A DNA stretch of 64,000 nucleotides from Pannonibacter phragmitetus_B. Lineage in GTDB: Bacteria; Pseudomonadota; Alphaproteobacteria; Rhizobiales; Stappiaceae. This document shows, piece after piece, positions 9,763 through 18,895 of the stretch. The notes under the pieces were generated by a model that worked only from the letters and a program-made list of their open reading frames with translations, was not told where the DNA came from and did not search any database. Both the position numbers and the translations under genes were made by a program. The stretch is from positions 2,728,001 through 2,792,000 of the forward strand of contig NZ_JBNINT010000001.1 of NCBI RefSeq assembly GCF_050510895.1. The letters run 5' to 3'. Position 1 is the first letter of the stretch, and each line of letters starts with the position of its first letter.

Positions 9763-10521
9763 ATGGATTTCACCGGCAAGACCGTTCTCGTCACCGGCGC
9801 AAGCTCCGGCATTGGCCGTGCCACCGCCATTGCGTTCCTGAAGGCTGGCGCGAATGTGGTTCTCACCGGCCGCCGCGAGGATGCACTTGCGGACACGCTC
9901 GCCCGCTCGGGAGCTGCCGCTGAAAAGGCTCTGATCCTCGCCGGAGACGTGAGCACCGAAAGCTTCACCGATGGCCTCTTCGCCCGCATCGGAGAGCGGT
10001 TCGGCCGTCTGGATGTGGTGTTCAACAACGCCGGTATCAGCCTGCCCTCGACCCTGATTGATGACATGAAGCCGGAAGATTTCCGCAAGGTGCTGGACGT
10101 GAACGTTTACGGCGCCTTCCTCATCGCCCGTGGCGCCTTCGGCATGATGCGGCGCCAGTCACCGCAGGGTGGGCGCATCATCAACAACGGCTCCATCTCT
10201 GCCGCTGTGCCGCGTCCGGGTTCTGTCGCCTACACCGCGTCCAAGCACGCCATCACCGGCCTCACCCGCACCCTTTCGCTCGACGGGCGCCCCTTCTCCA
10301 TCGCCTGCGGCCAGATCGACATCGGCAATGCCGCCTCGGACATGACGGAAGTAATGCAGAAAGGCGTGCCGCAGGCCAACGGCACCATCGCCCCGGAACC
10401 GGTGATGGATGTGGCTCATGTCGCCAATTCCGTGCTGCACATGGCCAGCCTGCCGCTGGAAGCCAATGTCCAGTTCATGACCGTGATGGCCACAAATATG
10501 CCGTTCATTGGCCGCGGTTGA
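9763..10521 (+). CDS. short-chain dehydrogenase/reductase
   Basis: 252-residue NAD(P)H-dependent oxidoreductase of the classical SDR family. The nucleotide motif TGASSGIG is at 11-18, NNAG at 88-91, and the catalytic YTASK at 157-161 (Tyr157, Lys161), with the catalytic Ser in NNGSISAAV. An Arg pair (GRRED) after beta-2 suggests NADP(H) preference. AGGGAG lies 8 bases before the ATG. The substrate is unknown. It is followed by a strong terminator, so it is probably monocistronic. Confidence 0.92.
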   Translation: MDFTGKTVLVTGASSGIGRATAIAFLKAGANVVLTGRREDALADTLARSGAAAEKALILAGDVSTESFTDGLFARIGERFGRLDVVFNNAGISLPSTLIDDMKPEDFRKVLDVNVYGAFLIARGAFGMMRRQSPQGGRIINNGSISAAVPRPGSVAYTASKHAITGLTRTLSLDGRPFSIACGQIDIGNAASDMTEVMQKGVPQANGTIAPEPVMDVAHVANSVLHMASLPLEANVQFMTVMATNMPFIGRG

Positions 10522-10542
10522 TTTTCTTTCAACATCTGAAGC

Positions 10543-10577
10543 AAATGCCGCCGGACCTTCCGGCGGCATTTTTATTT
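10543..10577 (+). terminator. intrinsic terminator of the SDR gene
   Basis: Stem AAATGCCGCCGG / CCGGCGGCATTT with a five-base loop, followed by TTTATTTT. It lies 21 bases past the stop codon. Confidence 0.85.
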
Positions 10578-10787
10578 TAAAGTCTTCTAGAGGGTTCTCT
10601 TTGTAGAATGCCAAAAATCAATAGAAAATAATCGAGCATTTATTTCATAATAACTTGCAATATTTTTCTCCAGGATCGCCATACAAACACCAAACAGACA
10701 GTCCATCTTTTGACAGGAGCGCAGCTTTGCCAGTTTTCGGCAAAGTAAGGACATTGTTTTGATTTAGGATTTCACGGAGTTAGTCCC

Positions 10788-12271
10788 GTGCCTTACCCGA
10801 TCTTCAGTTCCCGGCGTATGAGGTACGGGCTTCTTGTGACCGCGATTCTGTTCATGGCAGCAGAGGTACCGGCGAATGCACAGGCGGTCTCGCAAGGATG
10901 CCTCGAGATCAACGCCGGGCATTTCAACGCCATGTCCGCCAATCTCAATCAGATAGACCGGACAGTATACGGCTTCGGCAGCGGCGATACCGTGACCATC
11001 GCCTTCACGCCGAACAGCAGCACTCCCTATCGCTATACCCTGTCTGAAACAGGCAAAGCCCCCAGATCTGCCGCCCCCTCCGGCGCGATGACGATCACCC
11101 GCACCATTGAGCGGGAAGTCAGTGCTTTGACGCTGCAATTCCGGACCGAGGGTCTCCACTTCGACACGGTGACGGTAACCGCTGCCTGCGTTCCATCGCG
11201 CGAGACCGCCCCCTTGAGCCCTGAAGCTGCCAGCATCCAGAGCTTCCGGCAGGCTCAGGGCCGTACGTCGCTCTCAGCCCTCGCGGCCTCGGCCAGCACC
11301 ATAAGTGATGTGGTAGGCGGAAGCGTTACTTCCGGTTTTGGCAGTGGCCGCTTCTTTGCAGCAGCACCGGGCTACATCACGCTCAACCTTGGCGAAGGCA
11401 TCGCCGCCAAAGAGAATGCGGCACGCAACCGGAAACTCTTCCGCAAGCTGCGAATGGATGAAAAGCTGGCGCTTGCCGCCACCCGCCAGCCTGTCCCGGT
11501 ACAGCGCCCGTGGACAGCCTGGGCCACCGTGCGCGGCAGCTGGCTGAGTGGCGGCCCGGAGAGCACGGGCAGTCAGATCAATGCCCTGTCTGGCGTCGGG
11601 TACCGGGTGGCGCCGGACACAATCCTTGGCGTCATGGCCGGTTCCGAGCGCTTCGATTACGGCTACAGCTCCGCCAAGTCCGGCCTCATCGGTGAAGGCA
11701 CCACACTTGGCAGCTATTCCGGCTGGCGGCTGACTCCAGCGCTGACGCTCACCACCATGGCCGCATGGTCGGGCCTCACGTACAAGGGCCGCTCTGATGG
11801 CATTGACGGCAGTTTCTCCGGCTCACGCTATCTTCTGGGCGCCGGCCTGAGAGGCCGTCAGACATTTGGCCCCGTTACCCTCTCGCCGGAAGCTCGCTTC
11901 TATGGCGCTTATGAGCGGCATGGCGGCTTCAAGGCCAGCAACGGCACCTCGATTGAGGCCATGGACGTGTTTCTTGGGCGCACGACCTTGGGCGCACGGG
12001 CCAGCATCACGCAGACGCTTACCCCCTATATCAAGGCCTCCCCTACGCGGGCGTCTATGCCAACCTGCGTTACTCTCAAGCTCATGACCTGAGCCAGCCG
12101 AACACCGAACCAATGGCGGCAGGAACCTGGTCTGCTCTTACCAGCGCCAGCCTCGGCATCAACTTTGCCGGCCGCCGGGGAGCCAGCCTCAATCTGGGCG
12201 GCCAGGTGTCTGATATCGGCGCAAGCAGTCAAAGCTGGAGCGCCACGGGGCGTCTCTCCATCGGCTTCTGA
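10788..12271 (+). pseudogene. autotransporter-type outer-membrane beta-barrel protein, frameshifted as read
   Basis: Exported surface protein of unknown ligand. A GTG start has GGAG 8 bases upstream and is followed by a signal peptide (hydrophobic core LLVTAILFMAA, cleavage near ANAQA). The middle resembles a small passenger. The C-terminal half (from about residue 235, WATVRGSWL) is a run of amphipathic strands typical of an autotransporter barrel. As read the frame stops at 12092 within the barrel. Adding one C to the run CCCC at 12040-12043 continues the protein through PYAGVYANLRYSQ to a terminal SIGF at 12271, the aromatic C-terminus expected of barrel proteins (494 residues). It could be a real null allele, but a homopolymer error is more likely. 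A 266-base AT-rich gap precedes it. Confidence 0.75.
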
Positions 12272-12276
12272 AGCGC

Positions 12277-13059
12277 TCAGCGCCGCAAGCCCCGCATCAT
12301 CTGCCGCTTGCCCGCAAATCCCTTGACCCGCTCTACCTCAAAACCTGCCGCCTCAAGATTGCGCCGCACCCATCCGGCGGCACTATAGGTCGCAAAGGTT
12401 CCGCCTTCCGCCGTCAGCCCGTGAACACCTGCCATCAGCTCCGGACTCCAAAGCTCCGGGTTCTTCGCAGGGGAAAAGCCGTCGAGATACCACGCGTCGG
12501 CCGGCAACATGGACAGTAGTTTCTCAGGCCCCTGCCCCGATACCAACTCAGGCAGAAGGCAGCGCGCGTCTCCGATACCGAGCCACAAGTGCGCGCCGTC
12601 CATGACGGCCAGATGCCAGCCCGGCCTCAGGGCAGCTTCACCTGCGGCCACGTCAGCAAGGGCCGCCCGCAGCTCGGCTGCTTCTCCGGCCACATCCGGA
12701 AAGGCAGCATGCGCCCGCTCCAGTTGCCCGAGCGTCATGGGATAGGCCTCGAAGGACAGGAAGGTCAGCCGCGGTGGCATGTCCAGCGTTCGGATCAGCC
12801 TCAGCGTGGCCAGCAGGTTCAGCCCAGTGCCGAAGCCAAGTTCACCGATACTGAAGCTTCGGCGCCCTGCCATACGCTGCGGCAGGCCGTTTCCGGCATG
12901 AAACACATGGCCAGTCTCGGCCAGACCACCCGCACGGGAGAAATAGGTATCTCCGAAATGCCCGGCGCGGGGCACCCCGTCTTCCAGCCACTCCAGCTCC
13001 GGCGCTGTGCCTGCCTGCGGCACTACAGCACTCAATTCCTCTTGCCCTGCCTGTGTCAT
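12277..13059 (-). CDS. mnmD: tRNA 5-methylaminomethyl-2-thiouridine methyltransferase (MnmD, MnmC methyltransferase half)
   Basis: 260-residue SAM-dependent methyltransferase corresponding to the methyltransferase half of E. coli MnmC (DUF752). It converts nm5(s2)U34 to mnm5(s2)U34 in the wobble position of certain tRNAs. It shows the SAM loop FSIGELGFGTGLNLL (about 68-82), DAWYLDGFSPAKNPELW in the catalytic region, and the C-terminal GGTFATYSAAGWVRRNLEAAGF block. The free-standing form lacks the FAD domain, but a divergent FAD oxidase of the MnmC-like DAO family starts 110 bases away. The stop lies five bases past the barrel-protein stop, so those two genes converge. Confidence 0.88.
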   Translation of the reverse strand: MTQAGQEELSAVVPQAGTAPELEWLEDGVPRAGHFGDTYFSRAGGLAETGHVFHAGNGLPQRMAGRRSFSIGELGFGTGLNLLATLRLIRTLDMPPRLTFLSFEAYPMTLGQLERAHAAFPDVAGEAAELRAALADVAAGEAALRPGWHLAVMDGAHLWLGIGDARCLLPELVSGQGPEKLLSMLPADAWYLDGFSPAKNPELWSPELMAGVHGLTAEGGTFATYSAAGWVRRNLEAAGFEVERVKGFAGKRQMMRGLRR

Positions 13060-13170
13060 GCGCTACTGATCGGTTCGTTACAGTTTGCTTGGCTTGCATC
13101 ACTTCCGGAGCTGATGTCAAAGCCAATCCATCCTTTCGCCCCACCATCGCACAAGCCAAGGACGCCCCGC

Positions 13171-14329
13171 ATGACCCAGCAGCCCAGGCCCGCCATCCTT
13201 CAGGGGGCACCGGATGTTCTGGTCATTGGCGCAGGCGTCTTCGGCCTATCGACTGCACGGGCAGCGGCAGAGGAAGGCCTCTCGGTAACGCTGCTGGAGG
13301 CTGATCAAATCGGGTCAGGCGCCAGCGGGGGCGTTCTTGGCGCGTTGATGCCGCATATGCCCGCCCGCTGGAACGCCAAGAAAGCCTTTCAGTTTGAAGC
13401 CCTTGCCGGTCTTGAGGGACACATTGCCCAGCTTGAGGACGAGACGGGCCTTGAGACCGGCTACCGCCGCTGCGGCCGGGTTCTTCCCATCACCACGGCG
13501 GATCTTCTTGCGCATCACCACGCCCGGGCGGCTGAGGCGCGGACGCACTGGAATACGCCGGTGACTGGCTTTGCCTACGACATCGAGGAGGCGGGGACCA
13601 CGCTGCCTGGCTGGCCCCCGAGGCGGCGCCCTATGGCGTTGTGCGTGAGACGCTGGCCGCGCGCATCAGCCCCCGCCGATATCTTCAGGCGCTGGCGAAG
13701 GCCTTTTCCACGCGCGGACGCCTTATCACCGGCACGCCCGTCGCCAGCGTCAGCGGCAGCGGCAGCGGCAGCGCTCCTTCCGTCACCCTCGCGGATGGCA
13801 AGGTGCTGAGCGCCGGCGCCATTGTTCTGGCGCAGGGCTTTTCCAGCTTTGCCATGCTGGAGGCGCTGACCGGCAAGCCGCTTGGCGAGGGCGAAAAGGG
13901 ACAGGCTCTTCGCATTGCGGCCCCGGAGCTTGCCGGCATGCCTGCCGTCTATTGCGACGGCCTCTACGTTGTGCCCCACGGGGATGGAACCGTCGCTATC
14001 GGCAGCACTGCGATCGCCGGACGTACGGACACCGAAGCGGAGCCGGGCCCTGCCGCGGCTCTGCTCACCCGTGCCATCCGCTTTTGTCCGGCCCTTGAGG
14101 GCCGTGAACTTGTGGAGACCTGGGCCGGGGTGCGGCCAAAGCCGTTTGGCCGGGATCCGCTGGTTGGACGCATCCCCGGCTTCGATGGCATCTTTGCTGC
14201 CACCGGTGGCTTCAAGATCAGCTTTGGCATCGCTCATCTTGTTGGTGCGGCTCTTGCCGCCGAACTTGCTGGTAAGGAACCTGAGCACCCCTGCCCCCGA
14301 CCTTCCATACCAGCGCCCATTTTGCCTGA
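13171..14329 (+). pseudogene. FAD-dependent DAO-family oxidoreductase (candidate MnmC oxidase half), two frameshifts as read
   Basis: The start is MTQQPRP, with AAGGA 8 bases upstream. A Rossmann FAD motif (DVLVIGAGVFGLSTA) and GASGGVLGALMPHMP follow, the latter resembling the GASGN..GALYPLL block of MnmC's oxidase domain. The frame breaks at the G4 run 13593-13596; adding one G restores AWLAPEAAPYGVVRETLAARI. It breaks again at the C4 run 14288-14291; adding one C gives a short ending LPPTFHTSAHFA with stop at 14327-14329, instead of a 45-residue nonsense tail. The repaired protein is 386 residues, with the C-terminal DAO signature FAATGGFKISFGIAHLVG. It is divergent from mnmD, so I infer it removes the carboxymethyl group of cmnm5U. 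A D-amino-acid or glycine oxidase is the alternative. Confidence 0.75.
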
Positions 14330-14512
14330 CCGCATGGTTGTTGGTGATGACAATCCTGCCTCCATCTGCCTCTGGGGCATAGCTTCCGGGACGGAGCAGC
14401 TCTCCACTGCCCGTCCGGGAAAGGCTTCCATCTCTGGGGACGCAGGGACGCTGCGGATGTGAGGCGAAGGGCTGGACAGTCAGACAGCCCATAAGTACTC
14501 TTCCGCCAGAGA

Positions 14513-14527
14513 ACCGAACGGTTCGGT
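14513..14527. promoter_or_regulatory. 15-base palindrome upstream of the YbaK-like gene
   Basis: ACCGAAC-G-GTTCGGT is a perfect inverted repeat 35 bases before the start codon. It has no following T-run, so it looks more like an operator than a terminator. The regulator is unknown. Confidence 0.4.
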
Positions 14528-14561
14528 ACGCAGACCATCACCAGAGTTGCAGGGGAAGACA

Positions 14562-15047
14562 ATGAGCCTTGAAAGCGTACGCGCCTTCTTTGCCAGCAAG
14601 GCACCGGATATCGAGGTAATGGTGAAGGACGCCAGCACCGCCACCGTTTTGGAAGCCGCGGCAGCCCTTGGCGTCGAGCCGGCGCAGATCGCCAAAACCC
14701 TCTCCATCGCTGTAGGGGACGAAACGGTTCTTCTGGTAGCGCGCGGCGACGCCCGGCTCGACAACAAGAAGGCCAAGGCAGCGTTCGGCAGCAAGGTAAA
14801 GATGCTTGGGCTTGATGTGGTGGAAGAGATCACCGGCCATCCGGTCGGCGGCGTCTGCCCCTTCGGTCTCGCCCGTCCGTTGAAGGTTCACTGCGATATT
14901 TCCCTGAAGTCCTTCGACGTGGTCTACCCTGCGGCAGGGGCAGTCAACGCTGCCGTCTGCATCACGCCAGAACGCATGGCCGAACTGACCGATGCCGTTT
15001 GGGTCGATGTTTGCCGCGAACCCGAGGCCGTCACGCAAGACGCCTGA
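14562..15047 (+). CDS. YbaK/EbsC family aminoacyl-tRNA editing protein
   Basis: 161-residue single-domain protein of the YbaK/ProRS-INS superfamily, whose members deacylate mischarged tRNAs such as Cys-tRNA(Pro). Family blocks seen are AQIAKTLSIAVGDETVLLVARGDARLDNKKAKAAFG (with the conserved Lys) and GHPVGGVCPFGL. I choose MSLESVRAFF because GGGGAA lies upstream; an ATG five codons earlier is less well placed. Subfamily (YbaK, YeaK or ProX-like) and substrate cannot be settled here. It stands downstream of the FAD oxidase gene with a palindrome between. Confidence 0.88.
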   Translation: MSLESVRAFFASKAPDIEVMVKDASTATVLEAAAALGVEPAQIAKTLSIAVGDETVLLVARGDARLDNKKAKAAFGSKVKMLGLDVVEEITGHPVGGVCPFGLARPLKVHCDISLKSFDVVYPAAGAVNAAVCITPERMAELTDAVWVDVCREPEAVTQDA

Positions 15048-15128
15048 ACGGCGTCCTGCGGGTTCATCTTGCCGCCGCATTTTCTGGCCTAAATGCCGCG
15101 GCGTAATTTTATTCGTGGAGCGGACAAG

Positions 15129-16229
15129 ATGATTTCAACCTGTCATTCTCTCGCCCGGCTCGCCGCTGTTTCTCTTGCCGGCGTGTCTCTTATGGTTTTA
15201 CCTGTCAGGGCCGAAAGCATAAATGTTACAATCATTTTGGCCGGAGAGGCGTTTGACGGCCCACCCGCCTACGAAATCAGGTACGGCGACCGCGAGATCG
15301 CCAAAGGCTCTGTCGAAAACGCAATTGATACAGCGAAAGAAGGCACCATTTACAAACTGGCCGACTGGCAGGACTATCAGAAAGTTGTCTCCATCCCGAT
15401 CGACTCTGAAGATCTGGGAAAGAACCTCTCCCTTACGGTGAGTTTCACCAATGACAAATGGGGAGGTGCCGGCACAGGCATGGACCGGAATCTCTACGTA
15501 TTGTCGGCGGAAGTCGGAAGCGTGAAGGTGGCCGCGCAGGACATCAAGGTACTCGACAAGGCTCAACCCAAGGATGACGCGGCAGGACCCCGCGGCGCAC
15601 GGCTTGGCAATAACTCGAGTGTTGCCGTAATTGCTCCACCTGCAACCGGCTGGCTTCCGGCATCCGCACAGGCAGTGTCTGGTACACAGCCACAGCAAAC
15701 CGAAGCAGGTGCGCCCGCACAAACGGCTTCAGCAGCCCCAACTTCCCCTGAGACTGAGACTGAGACAGCTCAGCCAGGAGCTACTCCTGCAACCAGCCCG
15801 CAGATTGAGGCCGCAGCGCCCGCAACTCCTGAAAAAGTGCCAAATGCCCCGAAGTCCAAGGCTTCAACAAACACCGCAACACCCAACCCGAAGGCCAAGT
15901 GCGCACCGAAGACGCTCAGCATCTCCGGCTTCCCGCTCAACCGCTCGGATCTTCCCGGCGATGCCGTGCCGCAACTCAAGACACTGGCGGAGCTGACTGC
16001 CAAGGAAGGCTGCAAGCTGGAGATCACTGGCTATAGCAGCATCGCAGGTCCTCGCAGGATGAACGAGGCTCTTGCCAGCGTGCGTGCGAACGCTGTGGCG
16101 GACTTCCTCAAGGAACAAGGCATCGGCGCGGACAGGATCAACGTTGTCACCGGCGGCGAGACCAGACGCTTTGGCCCCAAGGGCGCCCTCAACCGCCGCG
16201 TGACTGTGGAGGTCGTGGACGGAAACTGA
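15129..16229 (+). CDS. secreted protein with CBM60-like domain, disordered linker and C-terminal OmpA domain
   Basis: 366 residues. A signal peptide (ARLAAVSLAGVSLMVLPVRAES) is followed by about 100 residues resembling the Ca-dependent xylan-binding module family (CBM60-like), with the hallmark SLTVSFTNDKWGGAGTGMDRNLYV. Residues about 155-255 are low-complexity Ala/Pro/Thr/Gln/Glu, including an Glu-Thr microrepeat. Residues about 265-366 are an OmpA-type peptidoglycan-binding domain (LEITGYSSIAGPRRMNEALASVRANAVADFL ... NRRVTVEVV). The likely role is to tether a polysaccharide to the cell wall in the periplasm, which fits the polysaccharide genes that follow. I prefer the ATG at 15129, where GGAG lies 8 bases upstream. 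The binding function is inferred. Confidence 0.75.
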   Translation: MISTCHSLARLAAVSLAGVSLMVLPVRAESINVTIILAGEAFDGPPAYEIRYGDREIAKGSVENAIDTAKEGTIYKLADWQDYQKVVSIPIDSEDLGKNLSLTVSFTNDKWGGAGTGMDRNLYVLSAEVGSVKVAAQDIKVLDKAQPKDDAAGPRGARLGNNSSVAVIAPPATGWLPASAQAVSGTQPQQTEAGAPAQTASAAPTSPETETETAQPGATPATSPQIEAAAPATPEKVPNAPKSKASTNTATPNPKAKCAPKTLSISGFPLNRSDLPGDAVPQLKTLAELTAKEGCKLEITGYSSIAGPRRMNEALASVRANAVADFLKEQGIGADRINVVTGGETRRFGPKGALNRRVTVEVVDGN

Positions 16230-16253
16230 AACCAGTCCCCGCTCTAAAACAAG

Positions 16254-16280
16254 AATGCCCCGGCTAATTACCGGGGCATT
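16254..16280. terminator. shared convergent terminator
   Basis: Perfect stem AATGCCCCGG / CCGGGGCATT with loop CTAATTA between two convergent genes. T-rich flanks occur on both sides (GCTGTTT on +, CTTGTTTT on -), so it can serve both genes. Confidence 0.8.
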
Positions 16281-16305
16281 GCTGTTTCATAGGGCCCTTC
16301 GGATA

Positions 16306-17613
16306 TCAGTAGCTGCGGCCGACGCTGACGTAGTTGAAGCCGCGCTGGGTCATGTCATCGAGGCGGTAGATGTTGCGCAGATCTATGACATTCGGCGCAC
16401 GCATGATCGACTTCAGCCGGTTCAGGTCCAGCGCGCGGAACTGATCCCATTCGGTCACGATCACTACGGCATCGGCATTCTCAACGGCGTGATACGGACC
16501 GTCACAGAACATCACGTCCGTCATGGACTTCGACGCCTCGTGCATGCTCACCGGATCGAAGGCGCGGATCATTGCGCCAGCTTCCTGCAGGCGCTTGACG
16601 ATCGGAATCGAAGGCGCCTCGCGCATGTCGTCAGTATTCGGCTTAAAAGCCAGGCCAAGCACGGCAATCGTCTTGCCGGCGATGTCACCGCCCAGATGAC
16701 GGATCACCTTGTCGGCCATGGCCAGCTTGCGGTCATCATTGACCTTGATCACCGTATCGACGATCTGCACCGGCGAGCCAGCCTCATGGCCGATCTTGGA
16801 CAAGGCCAGCGTGTCCTTCGGGAAGCAGGAGCCGCCATAACCGGGGCCTGCATGCAGGAACTTGGAACCAATGCGGTTGTCGAGGCCGATACCGCGCGAC
16901 ACTTCCTGAACGTTCGCGCCCACCTTCTCGCAAAGGTCAGCCATCTCGTTGATGAAGGTGATCTTCACGGCGAGGAAGGCGTTCGCAGCGTACTTGATCA
17001 GCTCGGACGTGCGGCGGCGCGTCACCAGGATCGGCGTCTCGTTGAGATAAAGCGGGCGGTAAAGCTCGCGCATCACCTGCACGGCGCGCTGGTCTTCGGT
17101 GCCCACGACGATACGGTCCGGACGCTTGAAGTCCTCGATGGCCGCGCCTTCGCGCAAGAACTCCGGATTGGACACAACGGCAAAGTCAGCCGCCGGATTG
17201 ACGCGGCGGATGATGTCTTCCACCTCATCACCAGTGCCGACCGGCACCGTGGACTTGGTCACCACGACCGTGAAATCCTTGATGGCGGCAGCAATCTCTT
17301 CGGCCGCGCCATAGACATAGCTCAGGTCCGCATGCCCATCGCCCCGGCGTGACGGCGTGCCCACGGCGATGAACACAGCATCTGCTCCGGCGATGGCTTC
17401 CGCTGCATCGGTAGTGAAGGAAAGACGCTCTTCGCGAACGTTCTTGGCAACGAGCTCGGCCAGGCCAGGCTCATAGATCGGAATCTGCCCCTTGTTCAGG
17501 GCGTCAATCTTGCTCGCGTCCTTGTCGACGCAAATGACGGTGTGACCGAAATCCGCAAAGCAGGTGCCGGAAACAAGCCCGACGTATCCTGTACCAATCA
17601 TTGTCACGCGCAT
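16306..17613 (-). CDS. ugd: UDP-glucose 6-dehydrogenase
   Basis: 435-residue cytosolic enzyme that oxidises UDP-glucose to UDP-glucuronate, a precursor for acidic exopolysaccharides and lipid modification. It has the N-terminal NAD motif MIGTGYVGLVSG, the ESTVPVGT-type block (TKSTVPVGTGDEV), the catalytic-cysteine motif GYGGSCFPKDTLAL with Cys263, and the C-terminal UDP-binding domain (AVLGLAFKPNTDDMREAPS). The start is well supported by homology. The CysQ-like gene lies 18 bases upstream on the same strand, so the two are probably one transcription unit that ends at the shared terminator. Confidence 0.96.
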   Translation of the reverse strand: MRVTMIGTGYVGLVSGTCFADFGHTVICVDKDASKIDALNKGQIPIYEPGLAELVAKNVREERLSFTTDAAEAIAGADAVFIAVGTPSRRGDGHADLSYVYGAAEEIAAAIKDFTVVVTKSTVPVGTGDEVEDIIRRVNPAADFAVVSNPEFLREGAAIEDFKRPDRIVVGTEDQRAVQVMRELYRPLYLNETPILVTRRRTSELIKYAANAFLAVKITFINEMADLCEKVGANVQEVSRGIGLDNRIGSKFLHAGPGYGGSCFPKDTLALSKIGHEAGSPVQIVDTVIKVNDDRKLAMADKVIRHLGGDIAGKTIAVLGLAFKPNTDDMREAPSIPIVKRLQEAGAMIRAFDPVSMHEASKSMTDVMFCDGPYHAVENADAVVIVTEWDQFRALDLNRLKSIMRAPNVIDLRNIYRLDDMTQRGFNYVSVGRSY

Positions 17614-17631
17614 GGCGGCAACCTCATTTAA

Positions 17632-18510
17632 TCAAATATGACTTGCTTTCAGAACCACCGGAGCGAGCTCCGGATCGCCGATTGCGATGAATGCAGAATT
17701 CTCGAGCCCGCTGCCATCCCGGGAGGCGGGAGCGTGGTACGCGAGTTCACTGGCATATGCCCCGTCCGGGGCAAGCGATAAAACCCTTCCGCCGGCCGCA
17801 CGTAGAACCGCGTGACCGGCAGCAATGTCCCATTGCATGGTCGGAGACAGGCGCGGATAGACATCCGCACGCCCCGCAGCGACCAGGCACAATTTCAATG
17901 AAGACCCTGCCGAAATGACATCAGACACAGGCAATTGCTCAATCAGCTGCTTCGTGCGTGTGCAGGCATGTGACCGGCTGGCCAGCACGGTCAGCCCGGC
18001 CTGAGGTGCAGCGCGAACGTGCATCGCGATCCCCTCTCCCGCATCCTCGGCTTCCGCGCTTACCTTCGCCATGCGTGCTTCCGCGCCGCCGGTCCAGTAG
18101 ATCTCACCTGATGCAGGTGCATAGACGACACCAGCGACCGGCTCGCCCCCGTTGATCAGTGCAATGTTGACGGTGAACTCGCCGTTGCGGCTGATGAACT
18201 CGCGGGTACCATCAAGCGGATCTACGAGAAAATAACGGCTTGCTGCAGCCGGAACATATCCTGCCGAAACTGCCTCCTCGGCAATCACGGGCACATCCGG
18301 ATAAGCCTGTGCAAGGCCCTTGAGAATAATAGCCTCGGCGGCCTGGTCGGCCTGTGTAACAGGTGACCCGTCCTTCTTTTCTGCCGTTTCGTGAGCCCCG
18401 GCATAAATAGCCATAATTGCTCGACCGGCCTCAAGCGCGAGACTGATCAGAGGCTTGCAATCAATGGCAGTTTCACCCGCCGCAGCCATTTGACCAAGCT
18501 CCGTCACCAC
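17632..18510 (-). CDS. cysQ: CysQ-like 3'(2'),5'-bisphosphate nucleotidase (inositol monophosphatase superfamily)
   Basis: 292-residue Mg-dependent, Li-sensitive type phosphatase. The metal motifs are present: VIAEEAVS (Glu pair), LVDPLDGTREFISRNGEFTVNIAL, and WDIAAGHAVLRAAGG. The long RSHACTRTKQLIEQL segment after the DPLDGT domain and the GSSLKLCLVAAGRADVYPR block favour CysQ (hydrolysis of PAP/PAPS from sulfate assimilation) over inositol monophosphatase. As placed, the start is a GTG; an ATG seven codons later is possible. Its position before ugd suggests a role alongside polysaccharide synthesis, perhaps sulfation turnover, which is only inference. Confidence 0.85.
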   Translation of the reverse strand: MVTELGQMAAAGETAIDCKPLISLALEAGRAIMAIYAGAHETAEKKDGSPVTQADQAAEAIILKGLAQAYPDVPVIAEEAVSAGYVPAAASRYFLVDPLDGTREFISRNGEFTVNIALINGGEPVAGVVYAPASGEIYWTGGAEARMAKVSAEAEDAGEGIAMHVRAAPQAGLTVLASRSHACTRTKQLIEQLPVSDVISAGSSLKLCLVAAGRADVYPRLSPTMQWDIAAGHAVLRAAGGRVLSLAPDGAYASELAYHAPASRDGSGLENSAFIAIGDPELAPVVLKASHI

Positions 18511-18619
18511 AGATCCCCACGCTTAACACTGCTTTTCTCATACAGAGGAAAACGGCGAAGCGCGAGCAGAAATTGGCATCAAAAGTCGCGAGTGAAATCA
18601 GTAACTTCCCTGACAGATT

Positions 18620-18895
18620 TCAGGCTGCGAGACGTTCTGTAGACTGGCTTGCGGTGCTTGGGCGCACCTGCTGCCGAAGAACAACGCCAGTCTTGGGCCG
18701 CATCATCAGTGCGGCAAGTGTCGCTACGGCAAGCGCAACAGGCCAGAACAGCGCGGAAGCCACACAAAGCGCGGCGGAAATGCGGGAGGAGTTGCGGGTC
18801 TCAACGAGCTCGGCGAAGGAAAAGGTCAGAAAGAAGCCGGCAATGACGCAATAGATCCCACCACCGAGAAGGCTAAGAACAAGGGTTCCAGTCAT
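18620..18895 (-). CDS. small two-helix membrane protein, unknown
   Basis: 91 residues starting MTGTLVLSLLGGG, with GGAG about 9 bases upstream. Two hydrophobic segments (about 4-26 and 40-62) are joined by a short polar loop with SFAELVETRNSSRI. The tail is basic and polar. I recognise no family. It lies 110 bases upstream of cysQ on the same strand and could belong to that transcription unit. A longer in-frame extension upstream has no ribosome site and looks non-coding. Confidence 0.55.
   Translation of the reverse strand: MTGTLVLSLLGGGIYCVIAGFFLTFSFAELVETRNSSRISAALCVASALFWPVALAVATLAALMMRPKTGVVLRQQVRPSTASQSTERLAA

Noticed and set aside
16255..17352. Open frame of about 365 codons on + opposite ugd
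   Set aside because: His/Arg-rich shadow of ugd codons, no ribosome site, and the opposite frame has the catalytic Cys motif.
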